From Candidatus Iainarchaeum sp. (GTDB taxonomy: Archaea; Micrarchaeota; Micrarchaeia; Anstonellales; Bilamarchaeaceae): a stretch of DNA of 64,000 nt. Below, one piece after another: positions 18,573 through 27,961 of the stretch (its first letter is position 1; every line of letters begins with the position of its first letter). The stretch spans positions 26,570 to 90,569 of the forward strand of contig JAQTME010000003.1 in assembly GCA_028714535.1 (NCBI GenBank). Direction: 5' to 3'. Both the position numbers and the translations under genes were made by a program. The notes under the pieces are model-generated. The model was not told the DNA's origin. It did no database searches and saw nothing but the letters and a program-made list of their open reading frames with translations.

Positions 18573-19412
18573 TCAGTAAGCGCCGAGCAGGAAGCCGAGC
18601 GCCAGGAAGGCCAGCATGCCAAGGACTATGGGCGGGAGCGCGGGCAGGACCATCTTCTTCTTCCATACCAGGAACAGGAACAGGCCGAGCGCGACAACGC
18701 CGCCCACGAAGACGAAGGCGGTGGCGACGGGATTGAACGTGAGCGCTGACACCTCCAGCATTATGGGCGCCACCATGTCGCCGGTGCCCAGGTCCACCCT
18801 CTGCTCCCTCTCGCCAGGGGCCGGAGGCGGCGCCCTGGCCGTGACCGTGAATGCGAGGTCCTTCTGCACCACGAAATCGGCCATCTCCACCATGTGCTTG
18901 GTCATGAAGACGGAGAGGTAGTCATACACCGAGAGCAGCACCAGGAACAGGACCACAGGGAACAGCCCGAGGGAGATGCCGAATATCACGCCGACGCCTG
19001 CCGTGGCCATTATGGCCGCGCTGTTCTTCAGCGCCGGCCTGAATGCCTTCGCCGCGGAGAATGCGAGCCCCATGAGGATGCCCAGGGCCGTGCTTTCGGC
19101 GTATCCCATGGCCAGCCTGAGGAAGGCGTAGAACACAACCGAGCTGGCGGTTGCTATCATGACGAATTCCAGCACCCTGAAGACCATGACGTGCAGCCTG
19201 AAGAGGCGTATGAGGAGCACCATCACCACCGCGCCGAGCAGCATGTATGTTATGAAGAACAGGGCGTTGAAGGGGTTCTCAGCGTCCCCTGTCACGACCA
19301 GGCTGGTCACGTACGGGTTTTTCGTGATGTCGAACAATATCGTTATCCCTGTGAATATGCCCAGCAATTGCGCTATTATGAAAAAGGCCAGTATGGCAGT
19401 TATCATCCTCAT
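18573..19412 (-). CDS. Presenilin-family (A22) intramembrane aspartyl protease
   Basis: Multi-TM with catalytic motifs SVYDYLSVF and LGTGDMVAPIML. Confidence 0.8.
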   Translation of the reverse strand: MRMITAILAFFIIAQLLGIFTGITILFDITKNPYVTSLVVTGDAENPFNALFFITYMLLGAVVMVLLIRLFRLHVMVFRVLEFVMIATASSVVFYAFLRLAMGYAESTALGILMGLAFSAAKAFRPALKNSAAIMATAGVGVIFGISLGLFPVVLFLVLLSVYDYLSVFMTKHMVEMADFVVQKDLAFTVTARAPPPAPGEREQRVDLGTGDMVAPIMLEVSALTFNPVATAFVFVGGVVALGLFLFLVWKKKMVLPALPPIVLGMLAFLALGFLLGAY

Positions 19413-21449
19413 TCATTCACCGGCTATCTTGACGTGACCATGCGCCTTTTCGTACAGCGTCCCCTTGCGGAGCAGCTCGGTGAGGATGCGCCGTGCCGTG
19501 GGCTCGTCTATGGCATAGGATTTGGCGCTCTCGACAATCTCCTCGAGGTCCGCCATGTCGTTCTTCCTGAGAATCTCCTTGACGATCTCCATTATCGTAT
19601 CGACCTTCTCCATCCTGTCCCTTTCCGACTTGGGCTTGCCCGTGGCCACCGTGTCTATGTCGAACACGCCGGTCTGCTTGTCCGTCATGATCTTCCTCAT
19701 GACGTCCTTGAAGAGGTCTATGGCCACCACGGCGTCGCTTTCCTCGACCTTTTCGCTCAGCCTCATCTTGGCATTTGCCTCGGCGAGCCTGACAAGGCCC
19801 TCCAGGTACCTGGGCGTTATGGCCACGGAGCCCGTGTCCTTGCCCATGCGCCTCAGCTCGACGTAGAAGTCCTTTATCCTTGTCGATGCGTCCTGCTGGA
19901 GCTTCGGGGATATCTTCCTCCTCGCGTAGGCGATGTATTTCCTGAGCAGGTCCTTGTCGAAGGACTCCTCCTCTATCTTCTCGTTGCCCATGTGCGTGGA
20001 CAGTATGCGCTCCGCCAGCTTCGCGTCCTTTTCCTCGTCCAGCACGTCCACTATGGGGAATATGAGGTCGAACCTCGAGAGCAGCGTCGGCGGGACGTCG
20101 AACTGGTCCGCCAGGTTCTTGTTCTGGTCGAACCTCCCGTATTTGGGGTTCGCCGCTGCGAGTATGGCCGTCTTGGTGTGGAACTTCGCGACGATGCCTG
20201 CCTTGGCGACGCTGATGGTCTGGCTTTCCATCGCCTCGTGAAGCGCGGCGCGGTCCTCCTCCTCTATCTTGTCGAATTCGTCCACCTGTGCGGTGCCGCC
20301 GCTCGCGAGGACGAGCGCGCCTGCCTTTAGCGTCCATCCGCCCTCGCCCAGTTCGTCCTTCTCCGCCGACACGGTCAGGCCGGCGCCTGACACGGATTTT
20401 CCGCTGACATAGATGCTTTTCGGCGCAATCTCCGAAACACTCTGCAGGAAACGGCTTTTTGCCAGGCCTGGGTCGCCGATGAGCAGGATGTGGATGTCGT
20501 CGCGTATGGCAGCGCCGCCGCGCATGGTCTTGCCGCGCGTCCCCCCGAAGAGCTGGAGCGCCAGCGCCTTCTTGACCTCGCTGTGGCCGTAGATCGAAGG
20601 CGCTATCGAATTGACGAGTATCTCGGTTATCTGCGGGTCCTTGGCAAGCTCCTGGAGCCTGCGCTCGTCCTCCCGTGTGATCTCGACCTCTTCGAAGTCC
20701 TTCCTCAGGCTCCTGTAGCTGTTGATCTCAACGTAGCGGCTGTATACGAGCTCCTGCTTCTGCCTCGCCTTCATTGGCTGCTTGAGCCTGAGCGTGCCTG
20801 CTATCTCGATGTTGTCTCCCGGCGCGATCTTGTTGACAAGGTCGTCCTCCAGGAGGAGCTCTATGTGCGCTGCCGGGGCGCCGCCCCTCACGCGCTCGAG
20901 GAGCTCCTGCACCTCGGCCCGTTGTATGTCTATGAACGTGCTGTCGTCCTCCACCTGCTTCAGGGCGAATTTCTTGCAGCTGTCGCACCTCTTGGGCGGG
21001 GTGAAGTTCTTGCCCACGTATATCTTCATCTCCGAATCGCACAGCTCGCACTTGTACACCGCCACCTTCACCCGGTGCATCATCTCAGCCCGCTTGGTGA
21101 CGACGCATTTGAATGCCACGAGCTCGTTTATGTTCTTGGAGCCTATCTGCTCTATGAGCGTCTCGCCTGCCGGCAGGTTGTCGAACCTGACATGCGGCGC
21201 GAACTTGGCGCCTGCAGCCACGATGTAATTGGACTGCGCTATCGCCTCCTCCGCGGCGGCTATCACCTGGTCGGGCGTGTGGATGAGCTTGTCCGCCAGT
21301 TCCGGGTCGAAGCTTTCCAGGGTGGCGTAGTCCACGGTGAGGCTGCGGCGCGTCGGGTAATTGCCAAGCAGGTCGTTTATCTTCTGTTTGTAGTTGCTGT
21401 CGAAGAACTCGTGGAACCGCTCTATTATCTGTGAAAGGTCAGCCGTCAT
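19413..21449 (-). CDS. mcm: MCM replicative helicase
   Basis: Walker A GDPGLAKSRFLQ; VDEFDKIEEEDRAALHEAMESQTISVAKAG; arginine finger region LLSRFDLIF. Confidence 0.95.
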   Translation of the reverse strand: MTADLSQIIERFHEFFDSNYKQKINDLLGNYPTRRSLTVDYATLESFDPELADKLIHTPDQVIAAAEEAIAQSNYIVAAGAKFAPHVRFDNLPAGETLIEQIGSKNINELVAFKCVVTKRAEMMHRVKVAVYKCELCDSEMKIYVGKNFTPPKRCDSCKKFALKQVEDDSTFIDIQRAEVQELLERVRGGAPAAHIELLLEDDLVNKIAPGDNIEIAGTLRLKQPMKARQKQELVYSRYVEINSYRSLRKDFEEVEITREDERRLQELAKDPQITEILVNSIAPSIYGHSEVKKALALQLFGGTRGKTMRGGAAIRDDIHILLIGDPGLAKSRFLQSVSEIAPKSIYVSGKSVSGAGLTVSAEKDELGEGGWTLKAGALVLASGGTAQVDEFDKIEEEDRAALHEAMESQTISVAKAGIVAKFHTKTAILAAANPKYGRFDQNKNLADQFDVPPTLLSRFDLIFPIVDVLDEEKDAKLAERILSTHMGNEKIEEESFDKDLLRKYIAYARRKISPKLQQDASTRIKDFYVELRRMGKDTGSVAITPRYLEGLVRLAEANAKMRLSEKVEESDAVVAIDLFKDVMRKIMTDKQTGVFDIDTVATGKPKSERDRMEKVDTIMEIVKEILRKNDMADLEEIVESAKSYAIDEPTARRILTELLRKGTLYEKAHGHVKIAGE

Positions 21450-21531
21450 AAAAACCACGTGAAAAAATAGTGGAAGTTTAGTATAATGGGATGGGGTTAA
21501 AAAGCCTGTCGCCACCCCATTTCCGCAACGG

Positions 21532-22233
21532 CTACTGGAGCATCATGCTCACGTTCTTGCGGTCTGAACTCAGCTCCGCAATTTCCACAAGCCGCGATGG
21601 CGAGAGCCCGGGCTTGCGTAAGGCCCCTGCCATCTGGCCGAAGCCAAGCCCGAAATCGCTCCCGGTCCACAGGTTATTCGATATTATGGCGAGCTGGAAT
21701 GCCGTTTCATACGTTATCCACCCGTTCCTGCATGACGGGTTCTCGAGCATGGCCAGCGACAGGCCGCTTCCGAAGAGAGTACGTTTGCCATGGGTGCTGC
21801 GGTGTATGGTCATTTGGAAACTGTGAAACTTGTCCACGAGGTCCGCATCCGCCGTGAGAGACGCGTTGTCCAATGCCTTGACCACAGACAGGAATATCGC
21901 AGGGTAAGGCGATACGGCATCCAGCAAAGCGCTGAGCGTTTCCGGCCTGAGATCAGCTACCCCCCTATCAGGCCTGGTGGCCATGAACGTTGCTGCCTCG
22001 TGCAGCGTGTCAAACCCCCTCCCGGTCTCCGTTTTCGCAAGGGACACGGCAAGCCGCTGGAACTTAGTTTTGATTTCCGTTCCGCCGCCGTTCAGCTCGA
22101 ATTTCTTCGCGAAAAATAGGTTCAGTTCGCAAAGCATCCTCCTTCTCCCGTTATGCGCCGGCACATCCTTCAGGGCGCTTCGCGGCGGTATCATTTTCAG
22201 AACGGTCCCCAGGCTGCTGGATGTGGTTCCCAT
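21532..22233 (-). CDS. Hypothetical protein
   Basis: 233 aa ORF; minus-strand TATA-like CATATAAACC about 25 nt upstream of the ATG. Confidence 0.5.
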   Translation of the reverse strand: MGTTSSSLGTVLKMIPPRSALKDVPAHNGRRRMLCELNLFFAKKFELNGGGTEIKTKFQRLAVSLAKTETGRGFDTLHEAATFMATRPDRGVADLRPETLSALLDAVSPYPAIFLSVVKALDNASLTADADLVDKFHSFQMTIHRSTHGKRTLFGSGLSLAMLENPSCRNGWITYETAFQLAIISNNLWTGSDFGLGFGQMAGALRKPGLSPSRLVEIAELSSDRKNVSMMLQ

Positions 22234-22327
22234 GTTGCAACTGTTGTGCGAAAAGGTTTATATGATATTGTGTTATGTAGCGGAAAATACGGCACCTGCC
22301 GTGGGCTTCTCCATGGAAATGAATATG

Positions 22328-22352
22328 CCCGCGCCGGTTGCCCGGCGTCGGG
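22328..22352. other. Strong hairpin CCCG-CGCCGG-TTGC-CCGGCG-(T)-CGGG
   Basis: 10-bp stem with one bulge and a 4-nt loop, read directly. Confidence 0.7.
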
Positions 22353-22376
22353 TCTGGTGAGAGGCGTTTTCATTGA

Positions 22377-22410
22377 TTGGAATTTCGAGCGCTATCCGCT
22401 CTCATTCCAA
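22377..22410. other. Hairpin TTGGAAT..GAGCG..CGCTC..ATTCCAA
   Basis: 7-bp outer plus 5-bp inner stem. Confidence 0.7.
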
Positions 22411-22414
22411 TGCA

Positions 22415-22438
22415 GACAAATTCTTGCTAAAATTTGTC
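22415..22438. other. Hairpin GACAAATT-cttgctaa-AATTTGTC
   Basis: 8-bp perfect stem. Confidence 0.7.
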
Positions 22439-22454
22439 ACGCCTTAGCATTATT

Positions 22455-22488
22455 GCCGGAGGCCGCCTCGAATCCCCATTCCTCCGGC
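22455..22488. other. Hairpin GCCGGAGG..CCTCCGGC
   Basis: 8-bp perfect stem, 18-nt loop. Confidence 0.7.
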
Positions 22489-22525
22489 ATGTCCCTGCCG
22501 ATTGCCGAAAAAGCAGACCACGGCA

Positions 22526-22741
22526 TCAGCACGACCCCCGCGTGTGCTCCAGGATTTTCTGCTGCTCTATGACCATTGCGAGCAGCATCGACTCCAGAAC
22601 CGTGAGCTTGCTCGCCCTGGCGCAGGCGGCTGCCCGCGTTTTGGCGAACTTCATGAGCCTGTCGAACGCCTGCTGGTCGTCCTCGGTCAGCGCGTTCCTG
22701 TACTGCTCCAGCGAGCCTATCTTTTCCGCGATTTCTTCCAT
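22526..22741 (-). CDS. Small hypothetical protein (71 aa)
   Basis: MEEIAEKIGSLEQYRNALTEDDQQAFDRLMKFAKTRAAACARASKLTVLESMLLAMVIEQQKILEHTRGSC; helical, charged composition. Confidence 0.55.
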   Translation of the reverse strand: MEEIAEKIGSLEQYRNALTEDDQQAFDRLMKFAKTRAAACARASKLTVLESMLLAMVIEQQKILEHTRGSC

Positions 22742-22837
22742 ATGGTCACCTCGTGAATATTGCAGGGCCGTAAGGCCCCAAGCATTTCGAGTCCGGGGAG
22801 GGTCCCCGACTGGTCGCAAGAGAAGACCTGCTTCTGG

Positions 22838-22851
22838 TTCTTTATAAAGAA
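22838..22851. promoter_or_regulatory. Perfect palindromic TATA-like element TTCTTTATAAAGAA
   Basis: 14-bp perfect palindrome between the small ORF (-) and the BofA-like gene (+). Confidence 0.5.
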
Positions 22852-22945
22852 ACGCCGGCACACCTCATTTCCTAGGGCCCGCGGGCGGATTGTGGTCCGG
22901 GCTGGGCGCGGAAACCGCTTAAAATCTTCCCGTGGTAACCCCTGC

Positions 22946-23197
22946 ATGGCGATTTACGTAGAAGTCGGTGCCCTGCTGGCTGCATTCTTCCTGCTCTTCC
23001 TGCTAATCAAGTTCCTCAAGCACCCCGGGCTGGTGATAGCGAACTCCATCACCGGAATAATCATATTTTTCGTGCTGAACCTCTTCTTCGGGCTCGGCAT
23101 ACCCATAAGCGTGTTCTCCGTGGGCCTGGTGGCGCTCGGCGGCCTGGCAGGCGTCATGCTCGTCATCCTGCTGCACTTCCTGGGCCTCGGCTTCTGA
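22946..23197 (+). CDS. BofA-family small membrane protein
   Basis: 83 aa: FLLIKFLKHPGLVIANSITGIIIFFVLNLFFGLGIPISVFSVGLVALGGLAGVMLVILLHFLGLGF. Confidence 0.7.
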   Translation: MAIYVEVGALLAAFFLLFLLIKFLKHPGLVIANSITGIIIFFVLNLFFGLGIPISVFSVGLVALGGLAGVMLVILLHFLGLGF

Positions 23198-23242
23198 TTT
23201 TTTAAAGCGATGGGGCGCTATCTATATCCTCAGGTGTTTTTC

Positions 23243-23404
23243 ATGGCTGACGAGAAGAAGTGCATGGTCTGCGGGACGAGCGAATCCAAAAAATGGATAG
23301 AGCGGAAGAACATAATCGGGCAGAAGGCCTATTTCTGCAGCCCGAAGTGCTACCAGGAATACAAGAAGAAGGGCGAAGCATCAGGCGTGTGCGAGTTCTG
23401 CTAG
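23243..23404 (+). CDS. Small zinc-finger-like protein
   Basis: 53 aa, CMVCG..FCSPKCYQEYKKKG..CEFC. Confidence 0.65.
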   Translation: MADEKKCMVCGTSESKKWIERKNIIGQKAYFCSPKCYQEYKKKGEASGVCEFC

Positions 23405-24141
23405 CCGCCCAGGTGGTTTATCAGGAACCACATCAGCAGTATGCCGAAGAACATCATGGCCAGCTGCATGACCGATTTGACCGTCTGCTCCTCCTTGTGG
23501 AGTTCTGGGAGGAGGTCAGTGCCCGCGATGTAGAGGAAGCCGCCGGCCGTGAACGCGAGGCCGTATGCCTCCAGGTTGTTCACATACCCTGCCAGGAAGT
23601 AGAACCCCAGCGCCCCCGCGATGGCAGTCAATGCGCTCAGCAGGTTGAACAGCAGCGCCTTTGTCTTCGAGAAGCCGGCATAGAGGAGCAGGCTGAAGTC
23701 GCTCAGTTCCTGCGGTATCTCGTGCAGTATTATCGCGAGCGTGGTGGCTATGCCTATCTGCGGCGCTGTCATGAAGCTGGCCGCTATGGCCACGCCGTCG
23801 AAGAAATTGTGCACCCCGTCCCCGATGAGGACCAGGTATCCTATCGGCTTCTCATGCACATGGTGGTCGTGGTGCTCGTGGTGCCAGTGGACGAGCCGCT
23901 CCATTATGAAGAACGCCATCATGCCGGCGAGGGCGAAGGTGAAGACGGTCCCGCTCTCCATCTTGTCTATGGCCTCGGGGAACAGGTCGAAAAAAGCCGC
24001 GGCGAGCAGCGAGCCGGTGGCGAAGCTGAGTATCATGAATACGAGCGTGTCCAGAATCTCTTTCTTCAGCGATATCAGGACGACGCCGACCAGCGAGATG
24101 AGGCTCACAACGACAGTGGCCAGGATTATCTCCAGCAGCAT
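23401..24141 (-). CDS. ZIP-family metal transporter
   Basis: His-rich loop HWHHEHHDHHVHE; motifs GDGVHNFFDGVAIA and HEIPQELSDF. Confidence 0.88.
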   Translation of the reverse strand: MLLEIILATVVVSLISLVGVVLISLKKEILDTLVFMILSFATGSLLAAAFFDLFPEAIDKMESGTVFTFALAGMMAFFIMERLVHWHHEHHDHHVHEKPIGYLVLIGDGVHNFFDGVAIAASFMTAPQIGIATTLAIILHEIPQELSDFSLLLYAGFSKTKALLFNLLSALTAIAGALGFYFLAGYVNNLEAYGLAFTAGGFLYIAGTDLLPELHKEEQTVKSVMQLAMMFFGILLMWFLINHLGG

Positions 24142-24319
24142 AAGCTGGAATTCTGATGGAACGGTTATTAAATCGCACCGCCCTGCCATGTTCAGGCGGC
24201 TGTTTTCCCGTCGTTGCGGTTCTGCATAAGCCTTTTAAACCCGCCCCAGCATTTATGTTCTGCTATTTGTGGCTTGTCATGACCTGCCCAGCAGGCCATC
24301 CGGGCCATATGCGCAGCCG

Positions 24320-24353
24320 TTTCTCACGAGCCGCGAAGCGGCGAGTCGAGAAA
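24320..24353 (+). promoter_or_regulatory. Hairpin with tandem-GA internal loop in the L7Ae leader
   Basis: TTTCTC-ACGA-GCCGC-GAA-GCGGC-GAGTC-GAGAAA. Confidence 0.5.
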
Positions 24354-24385
24354 ATAAAACCGATGACAGGAATCGAGGTGTAAAA

Positions 24386-24754
24386 ATGGGATACATAGAC
24401 TTTGAGGTGCCAAAGGAACTGGTGCCGCAGATTTTGGAAATGCTTTCGGTCGCCAAGGATGCGGGCAAGGTCAAGAAGGGGATAAACGAGGCCACCAAGT
24501 CCATAGAGCGGAAAACCGCGCAATTCGTCGTGGTCGCAGGCGATGTCACCCCCGAAGAGGTCGTGATACACCTGCCGATGCTCTGCAAGGAGTACGGGGT
24601 GCCCTACGCGTTCGTGCCCACCAAGAAGGACCTCGGAAGCGCGGTCGGCATAGACGTCGGCACGTCAGCAGTCGCGGTCGAGAACGCCGGCGGCGCCACG
24701 GAGAAGCTCCAGGACATCATAAAGAAGCTCCCGAAGCACGAGAAGAAGAAGTGA
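24386..24754 (+). CDS. rpl7ae: Ribosomal protein L7Ae
   Basis: [48 protein letters not shown]. Confidence 0.93.
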   Translation: MGYIDFEVPKELVPQILEMLSVAKDAGKVKKGINEATKSIERKTAQFVVVAGDVTPEEVVIHLPMLCKEYGVPYAFVPTKKDLGSAVGIDVGTSAVAVENAGGATEKLQDIIKKLPKHEKKK

Positions 24755-24969
24755 TTTGGATGGGAGACGAAGGTTATCCGGCGGAAATCGTCGAGGTGCG
24801 CGCCAAGACGGGCGTGTACGGCGAGATCTACCAGGTCCTGTGCAAGGTCCTCGAAGGGCCTGATGCAGGCAGGGTCATACTCAGGAACATCAAGGGCCCG
24901 GTCAGGAAGGGCATGATAGTCATCCTGCTTGACACCGACAGGGAAGCCAAGGAGATAAAGGCAAGGTGA
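24751..24969 (+). CDS. rps28e: Ribosomal protein S28e
   Basis: [50 protein letters not shown]. Confidence 0.9.
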   Translation: MIWMGDEGYPAEIVEVRAKTGVYGEIYQVLCKVLEGPDAGRVILRNIKGPVRKGMIVILLDTDREAKEIKAR

Positions 24970-24973
24970 AGAC

Positions 24974-25171
24974 ATGACGAACTGCTCGTTTTGCGACAGC
25001 TCAATTTCCAAGGGCACCGGCATGATTTACGTCAAGAAGGACGGCACGCTCTACTGGTTCTGCTCCAGCAAGTGCAGGAAGAACAGCCTCGGCCTCTCAA
25101 GGGAGGGGCGCAGGCAGAAGTGGACCCCTGCGGCACGCAAGTTCAAGGCCGGTATGGCCAGGAAGAAGTGA
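24974..25171 (+). CDS. rpl24e: Ribosomal protein L24e
   Basis: CSFCDSSISKGTGMIYVKKDGTLYWFCSSKCRKNSLGL..RKFKW-like tail. Confidence 0.9.
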   Translation: MTNCSFCDSSISKGTGMIYVKKDGTLYWFCSSKCRKNSLGLSREGRRQKWTPAARKFKAGMARKK

Positions 25172-25638
25172 TGCCGATGAGGGAACGCACGCTGCTGCTC
25201 ATCAAGCCGGACGCGCTCCAGCGCGGCCTGGTCGGAGAGATCCTGGCGAGGTTCGAGAAGAAGGGCTTCAAGATCGTGGGCTTGAAGATGCTGAAGATGG
25301 ACAAGGCGCTCGCGAAGGAGCACTACGCCCATCTCGTGTCCAAGCCGTTCTACCCCGACCTGGAGAAGTTCGTGACCGAGCACCCGCTCGTCGCTGCCGT
25401 GGTCGAGGGAAAGGAGGCTGTTGAGGTCGTCAGGCTCATCGTGGGCCCGACCAACGCGTCGAGGGCCCCCGCAGGCACCATACGCGGCGATTTCTCCAAC
25501 AGCACCTCGCGCAACGTGATACACGCCTCGGATTCCAAGGAGACGGCTGCCAAGGAGATACACCGCTTCTTCAAGCCGCACGAGCTGTTCGACTACAGCG
25601 TCAATGTCGAATCGTATCTCTACGCGTCGGACGAGTGA
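25171..25638 (+). CDS. ndk: Nucleoside diphosphate kinase
   Basis: RTLLLIKPDALQRGLVGEI; active site RNVIHASDS. Confidence 0.93.
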   Translation: MPMRERTLLLIKPDALQRGLVGEILARFEKKGFKIVGLKMLKMDKALAKEHYAHLVSKPFYPDLEKFVTEHPLVAAVVEGKEAVEVVRLIVGPTNASRAPAGTIRGDFSNSTSRNVIHASDSKETAAKEIHRFFKPHELFDYSVNVESYLYASDE

Positions 25639-25662
25639 ATCTTCCCTTTTTTTCATCTTATT

Positions 25663-26958
25663 TTACGGGTAGCACCGGTTGATGGTTCGGGGAAACGGTA
25701 TCGTGTCGCGGATGTGGTCGAGGTTGAGGACCCACTTCACGAAACGTTCGATCCCCAGCCCGAAGCCAGAGTGCGGCACGCTCCCGTACCTCCGCAGGTC
25801 CAGATACCATTCGTAATCCTTGATATCAAGCTTCTGGGCCTTCATCTTCGTGACCAGCTCGTCGTAGTGCCAGATGCGCTCGCTGCCGCCTATTATCTCT
25901 CCATGGCCTGCCGGCGCGAGCAGGTCCGCGTTAAGCACCGTGCCGGGCTTCGCCGGGTCGTCCTTCATGTAGAACGCCTTTATGTCGCTGGGGAAATTGT
26001 GTATGAACAGCGGCTTGACGCGGGTTTTAGTGAGTATGGCCTCCTCGTCCGCGCCGAAGTCCTGGCCGTGCTCCATCTTGCCGCCCAGCTCGTTGACCTT
26101 GTCCACAGCCTTCGCGTAGTCCATCCTGTCGAACGGCAGCGTGACCTTCTTCAGGTCGTTTACGTCGCGCCCGCACGCCTCAAGGAGCTCCGGGTGTTCG
26201 CGCACCATCTTGTCGACCGCGTAATGCACCATGTTCTCCTGGAGCTCCATGTTCATCTTCTGGTCGTAGAACGCCATCTCCGGCTCCAGGTGCCAATATT
26301 CGGCCAGGTGGCGGACGGTCCGTGATTTCTCGGCGCGGAACGACGGCGCGAGCACGTAGACCTTGCCCAGCGCGAACACGAAGACCTCGGCGTACATCTG
26401 GGAGCTCTGCGTGAGGTATGCCTTCTCGCCGAAATAGTCCATCTCGAAGAGCGTGCTTCCGCCCTCGCAGCCCGACTTGGTTATTATGGGCGGCGCGATT
26501 TCGTAGAAACCCTCCTTCTCGTCCAGGTATTCGCGCAGGTAGTTGTCCAGGAAGTGCCTCGCCTTCATTATCGCCGTCATCTTCTGGGAGCGGAGCCAGA
26601 GGTGCCTGACGTCCATGAGGAATTCCTCGCTCAGGTCCTTGGCGATGGGGAACGGCTCGCCGCGTGAAATCAGCGTGAACCCTGTCGCCTGTATCTCGTA
26701 TCCGCCCGGGGCGCGGTCGTCCTTTTTCACCACCCCTGTGACCGTGAGCGAGCTCTCCACGTACGCGTCGTTGGCGTCCTTCCAGTCCTTTTCCCCGACC
26801 TTGTCCTTTTTCACTGCCACCTGCATGATGCCGCTCGGGTCGCGTATGACCGTGAAGACCATGTTGCCGCTCACGCGCTGCCTGTGCACCCAGCCGCGCA
26901 ATGCGACTTCCTTGCCTTCCATCTTTTGGAGGAGAATGGTCCCGATGTTGGTAATCAT
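25663..26958 (-). CDS. asnS: Asparaginyl-tRNA synthetase (class IIb)
   Basis: N-terminal OB fold (VALRGWVHRQRVSGNMVFTVIRD); class II motif 3 GFGLGIERFVKWVLNLDHIRDTIPFPR. Confidence 0.85.
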   Translation of the reverse strand: MITNIGTILLQKMEGKEVALRGWVHRQRVSGNMVFTVIRDPSGIMQVAVKKDKVGEKDWKDANDAYVESSLTVTGVVKKDDRAPGGYEIQATGFTLISRGEPFPIAKDLSEEFLMDVRHLWLRSQKMTAIMKARHFLDNYLREYLDEKEGFYEIAPPIITKSGCEGGSTLFEMDYFGEKAYLTQSSQMYAEVFVFALGKVYVLAPSFRAEKSRTVRHLAEYWHLEPEMAFYDQKMNMELQENMVHYAVDKMVREHPELLEACGRDVNDLKKVTLPFDRMDYAKAVDKVNELGGKMEHGQDFGADEEAILTKTRVKPLFIHNFPSDIKAFYMKDDPAKPGTVLNADLLAPAGHGEIIGGSERIWHYDELVTKMKAQKLDIKDYEWYLDLRRYGSVPHSGFGLGIERFVKWVLNLDHIRDTIPFPRTINRCYP

Positions 26959-27022
26959 TGGAAATACACCTGAGGGTAATACTTTGAAAAACAATAAAAA
27001 GAGGTTGAAAAAAGGAAAAAGG

Positions 27023-27961
27023 TCAGACAATGACCGGCTCGCCGGGCACGCGCGGGAACATCTGGACGTCGCCCACATGCGGGGCGCCGGTGAGGTAGCG
27101 CACCAGGCGCTCAACGCCGAAGCCGCCGCCAGCGGACGGGACTAGCCCTTCCTCCGCCAGCTTCAGGAACGCCTGGACGTAGGGCTTCTCCTGGAGATTG
27201 TGCGCCCGGACCTTGCTCATGATTATGCCGAAGTCCGTTTCGCGCTCGCCTCCTGAAAGCGCCTCGCAGAACCCGCCGTTGTAGATCAGGTCGTAGTTCA
27301 GGAACTTGCCCTCGTGCGCAGGGTCGGCCTTGTCGTAGAATTCCCTCGGGATGGACGTCACCCAGAAAGGCGTCTTCGCCCCTTCGGACAACTTCTGCTC
27401 CCACTCCGGGCCGTGCGCTTTTACCAGCTCGTCCATGTCGTATACCGGGAACGGGCCCTTTATGGGCTTCAGCACCCTGCCGAACAGCTCCAGCTCCTTC
27501 GGGCACGTCTCGATGATCTTGTTCACCATGCTGATTATGAACGCGTCCATCACCCTGAAGATATCTTTCATCTTGGCGCCCCTCACCTCGAAGTCCACCT
27601 GGTTGAACTCGAAGAGGTGCTTTCCCGTGGTCCTCCTCACGGGGTTCTCCAGCCTGATGTTCGGCGAGATGATGAAGAACTTCTCCACCCCGTTCTTTAT
27701 CAGGATCTGCTTGTGCAGTATCATGGACTGCATCAGCATCAGCCTCTGCTCGAGGTAAGTTATGCTCTCGCTCTTGAGCACCGCGCTTCCCGGATCGCCG
27801 TCCAGCGTGTCGGTTATGGTAGATAGTATCTGAGGCAGCCTCTGGTTGAAGCCCCTCTTGTGGAAGAAGCTGGTCGTGTGCTGCAGCACCCCCGAAGTTA
27901 CCTTCTCATACGCCAATCTCTCTGGTTTGCTTACCGTTCTCATCTCTACTGCTCCTGCCAT
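27023..27961 (-). CDS. AsnRS-like catalytic paralog without anticodon-binding domain; probable archaeal asparagine synthetase (AS-AR type)
   Basis: 312 aa class II core only; GGFGVERLVRYLTGAPHVGDVQMFPRVPGEPVIV; no N-terminal OB fold. Confidence 0.75.
   Translation of the reverse strand: MAGAVEMRTVSKPERLAYEKVTSGVLQHTTSFFHKRGFNQRLPQILSTITDTLDGDPGSAVLKSESITYLEQRLMLMQSMILHKQILIKNGVEKFFIISPNIRLENPVRRTTGKHLFEFNQVDFEVRGAKMKDIFRVMDAFIISMVNKIIETCPKELELFGRVLKPIKGPFPVYDMDELVKAHGPEWEQKLSEGAKTPFWVTSIPREFYDKADPAHEGKFLNYDLIYNGGFCEALSGGERETDFGIIMSKVRAHNLQEKPYVQAFLKLAEEGLVPSAGGGFGVERLVRYLTGAPHVGDVQMFPRVPGEPVIV

Noticed and set aside
22455-22490. tRNA-like 3' half (acceptor GCCGGAG/CTCCGGCA with TCGAATCCCC), i.e. 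possible split or permuted tRNA
   Set aside because: No T-stem partner for CCCC, no anticodon or D arm nearby; treated as a plain hairpin.
22717-22947. 76-aa minus ORF
   Set aside because: Overlaps promoter/hairpins and the BofA start; composition not protein-like.
24360-24382. CCGATGACAGGAATCGAGG as a K-turn or C/D box
   Set aside because: GA/GA can be placed but the non-canonical stem does not pair; no second box.
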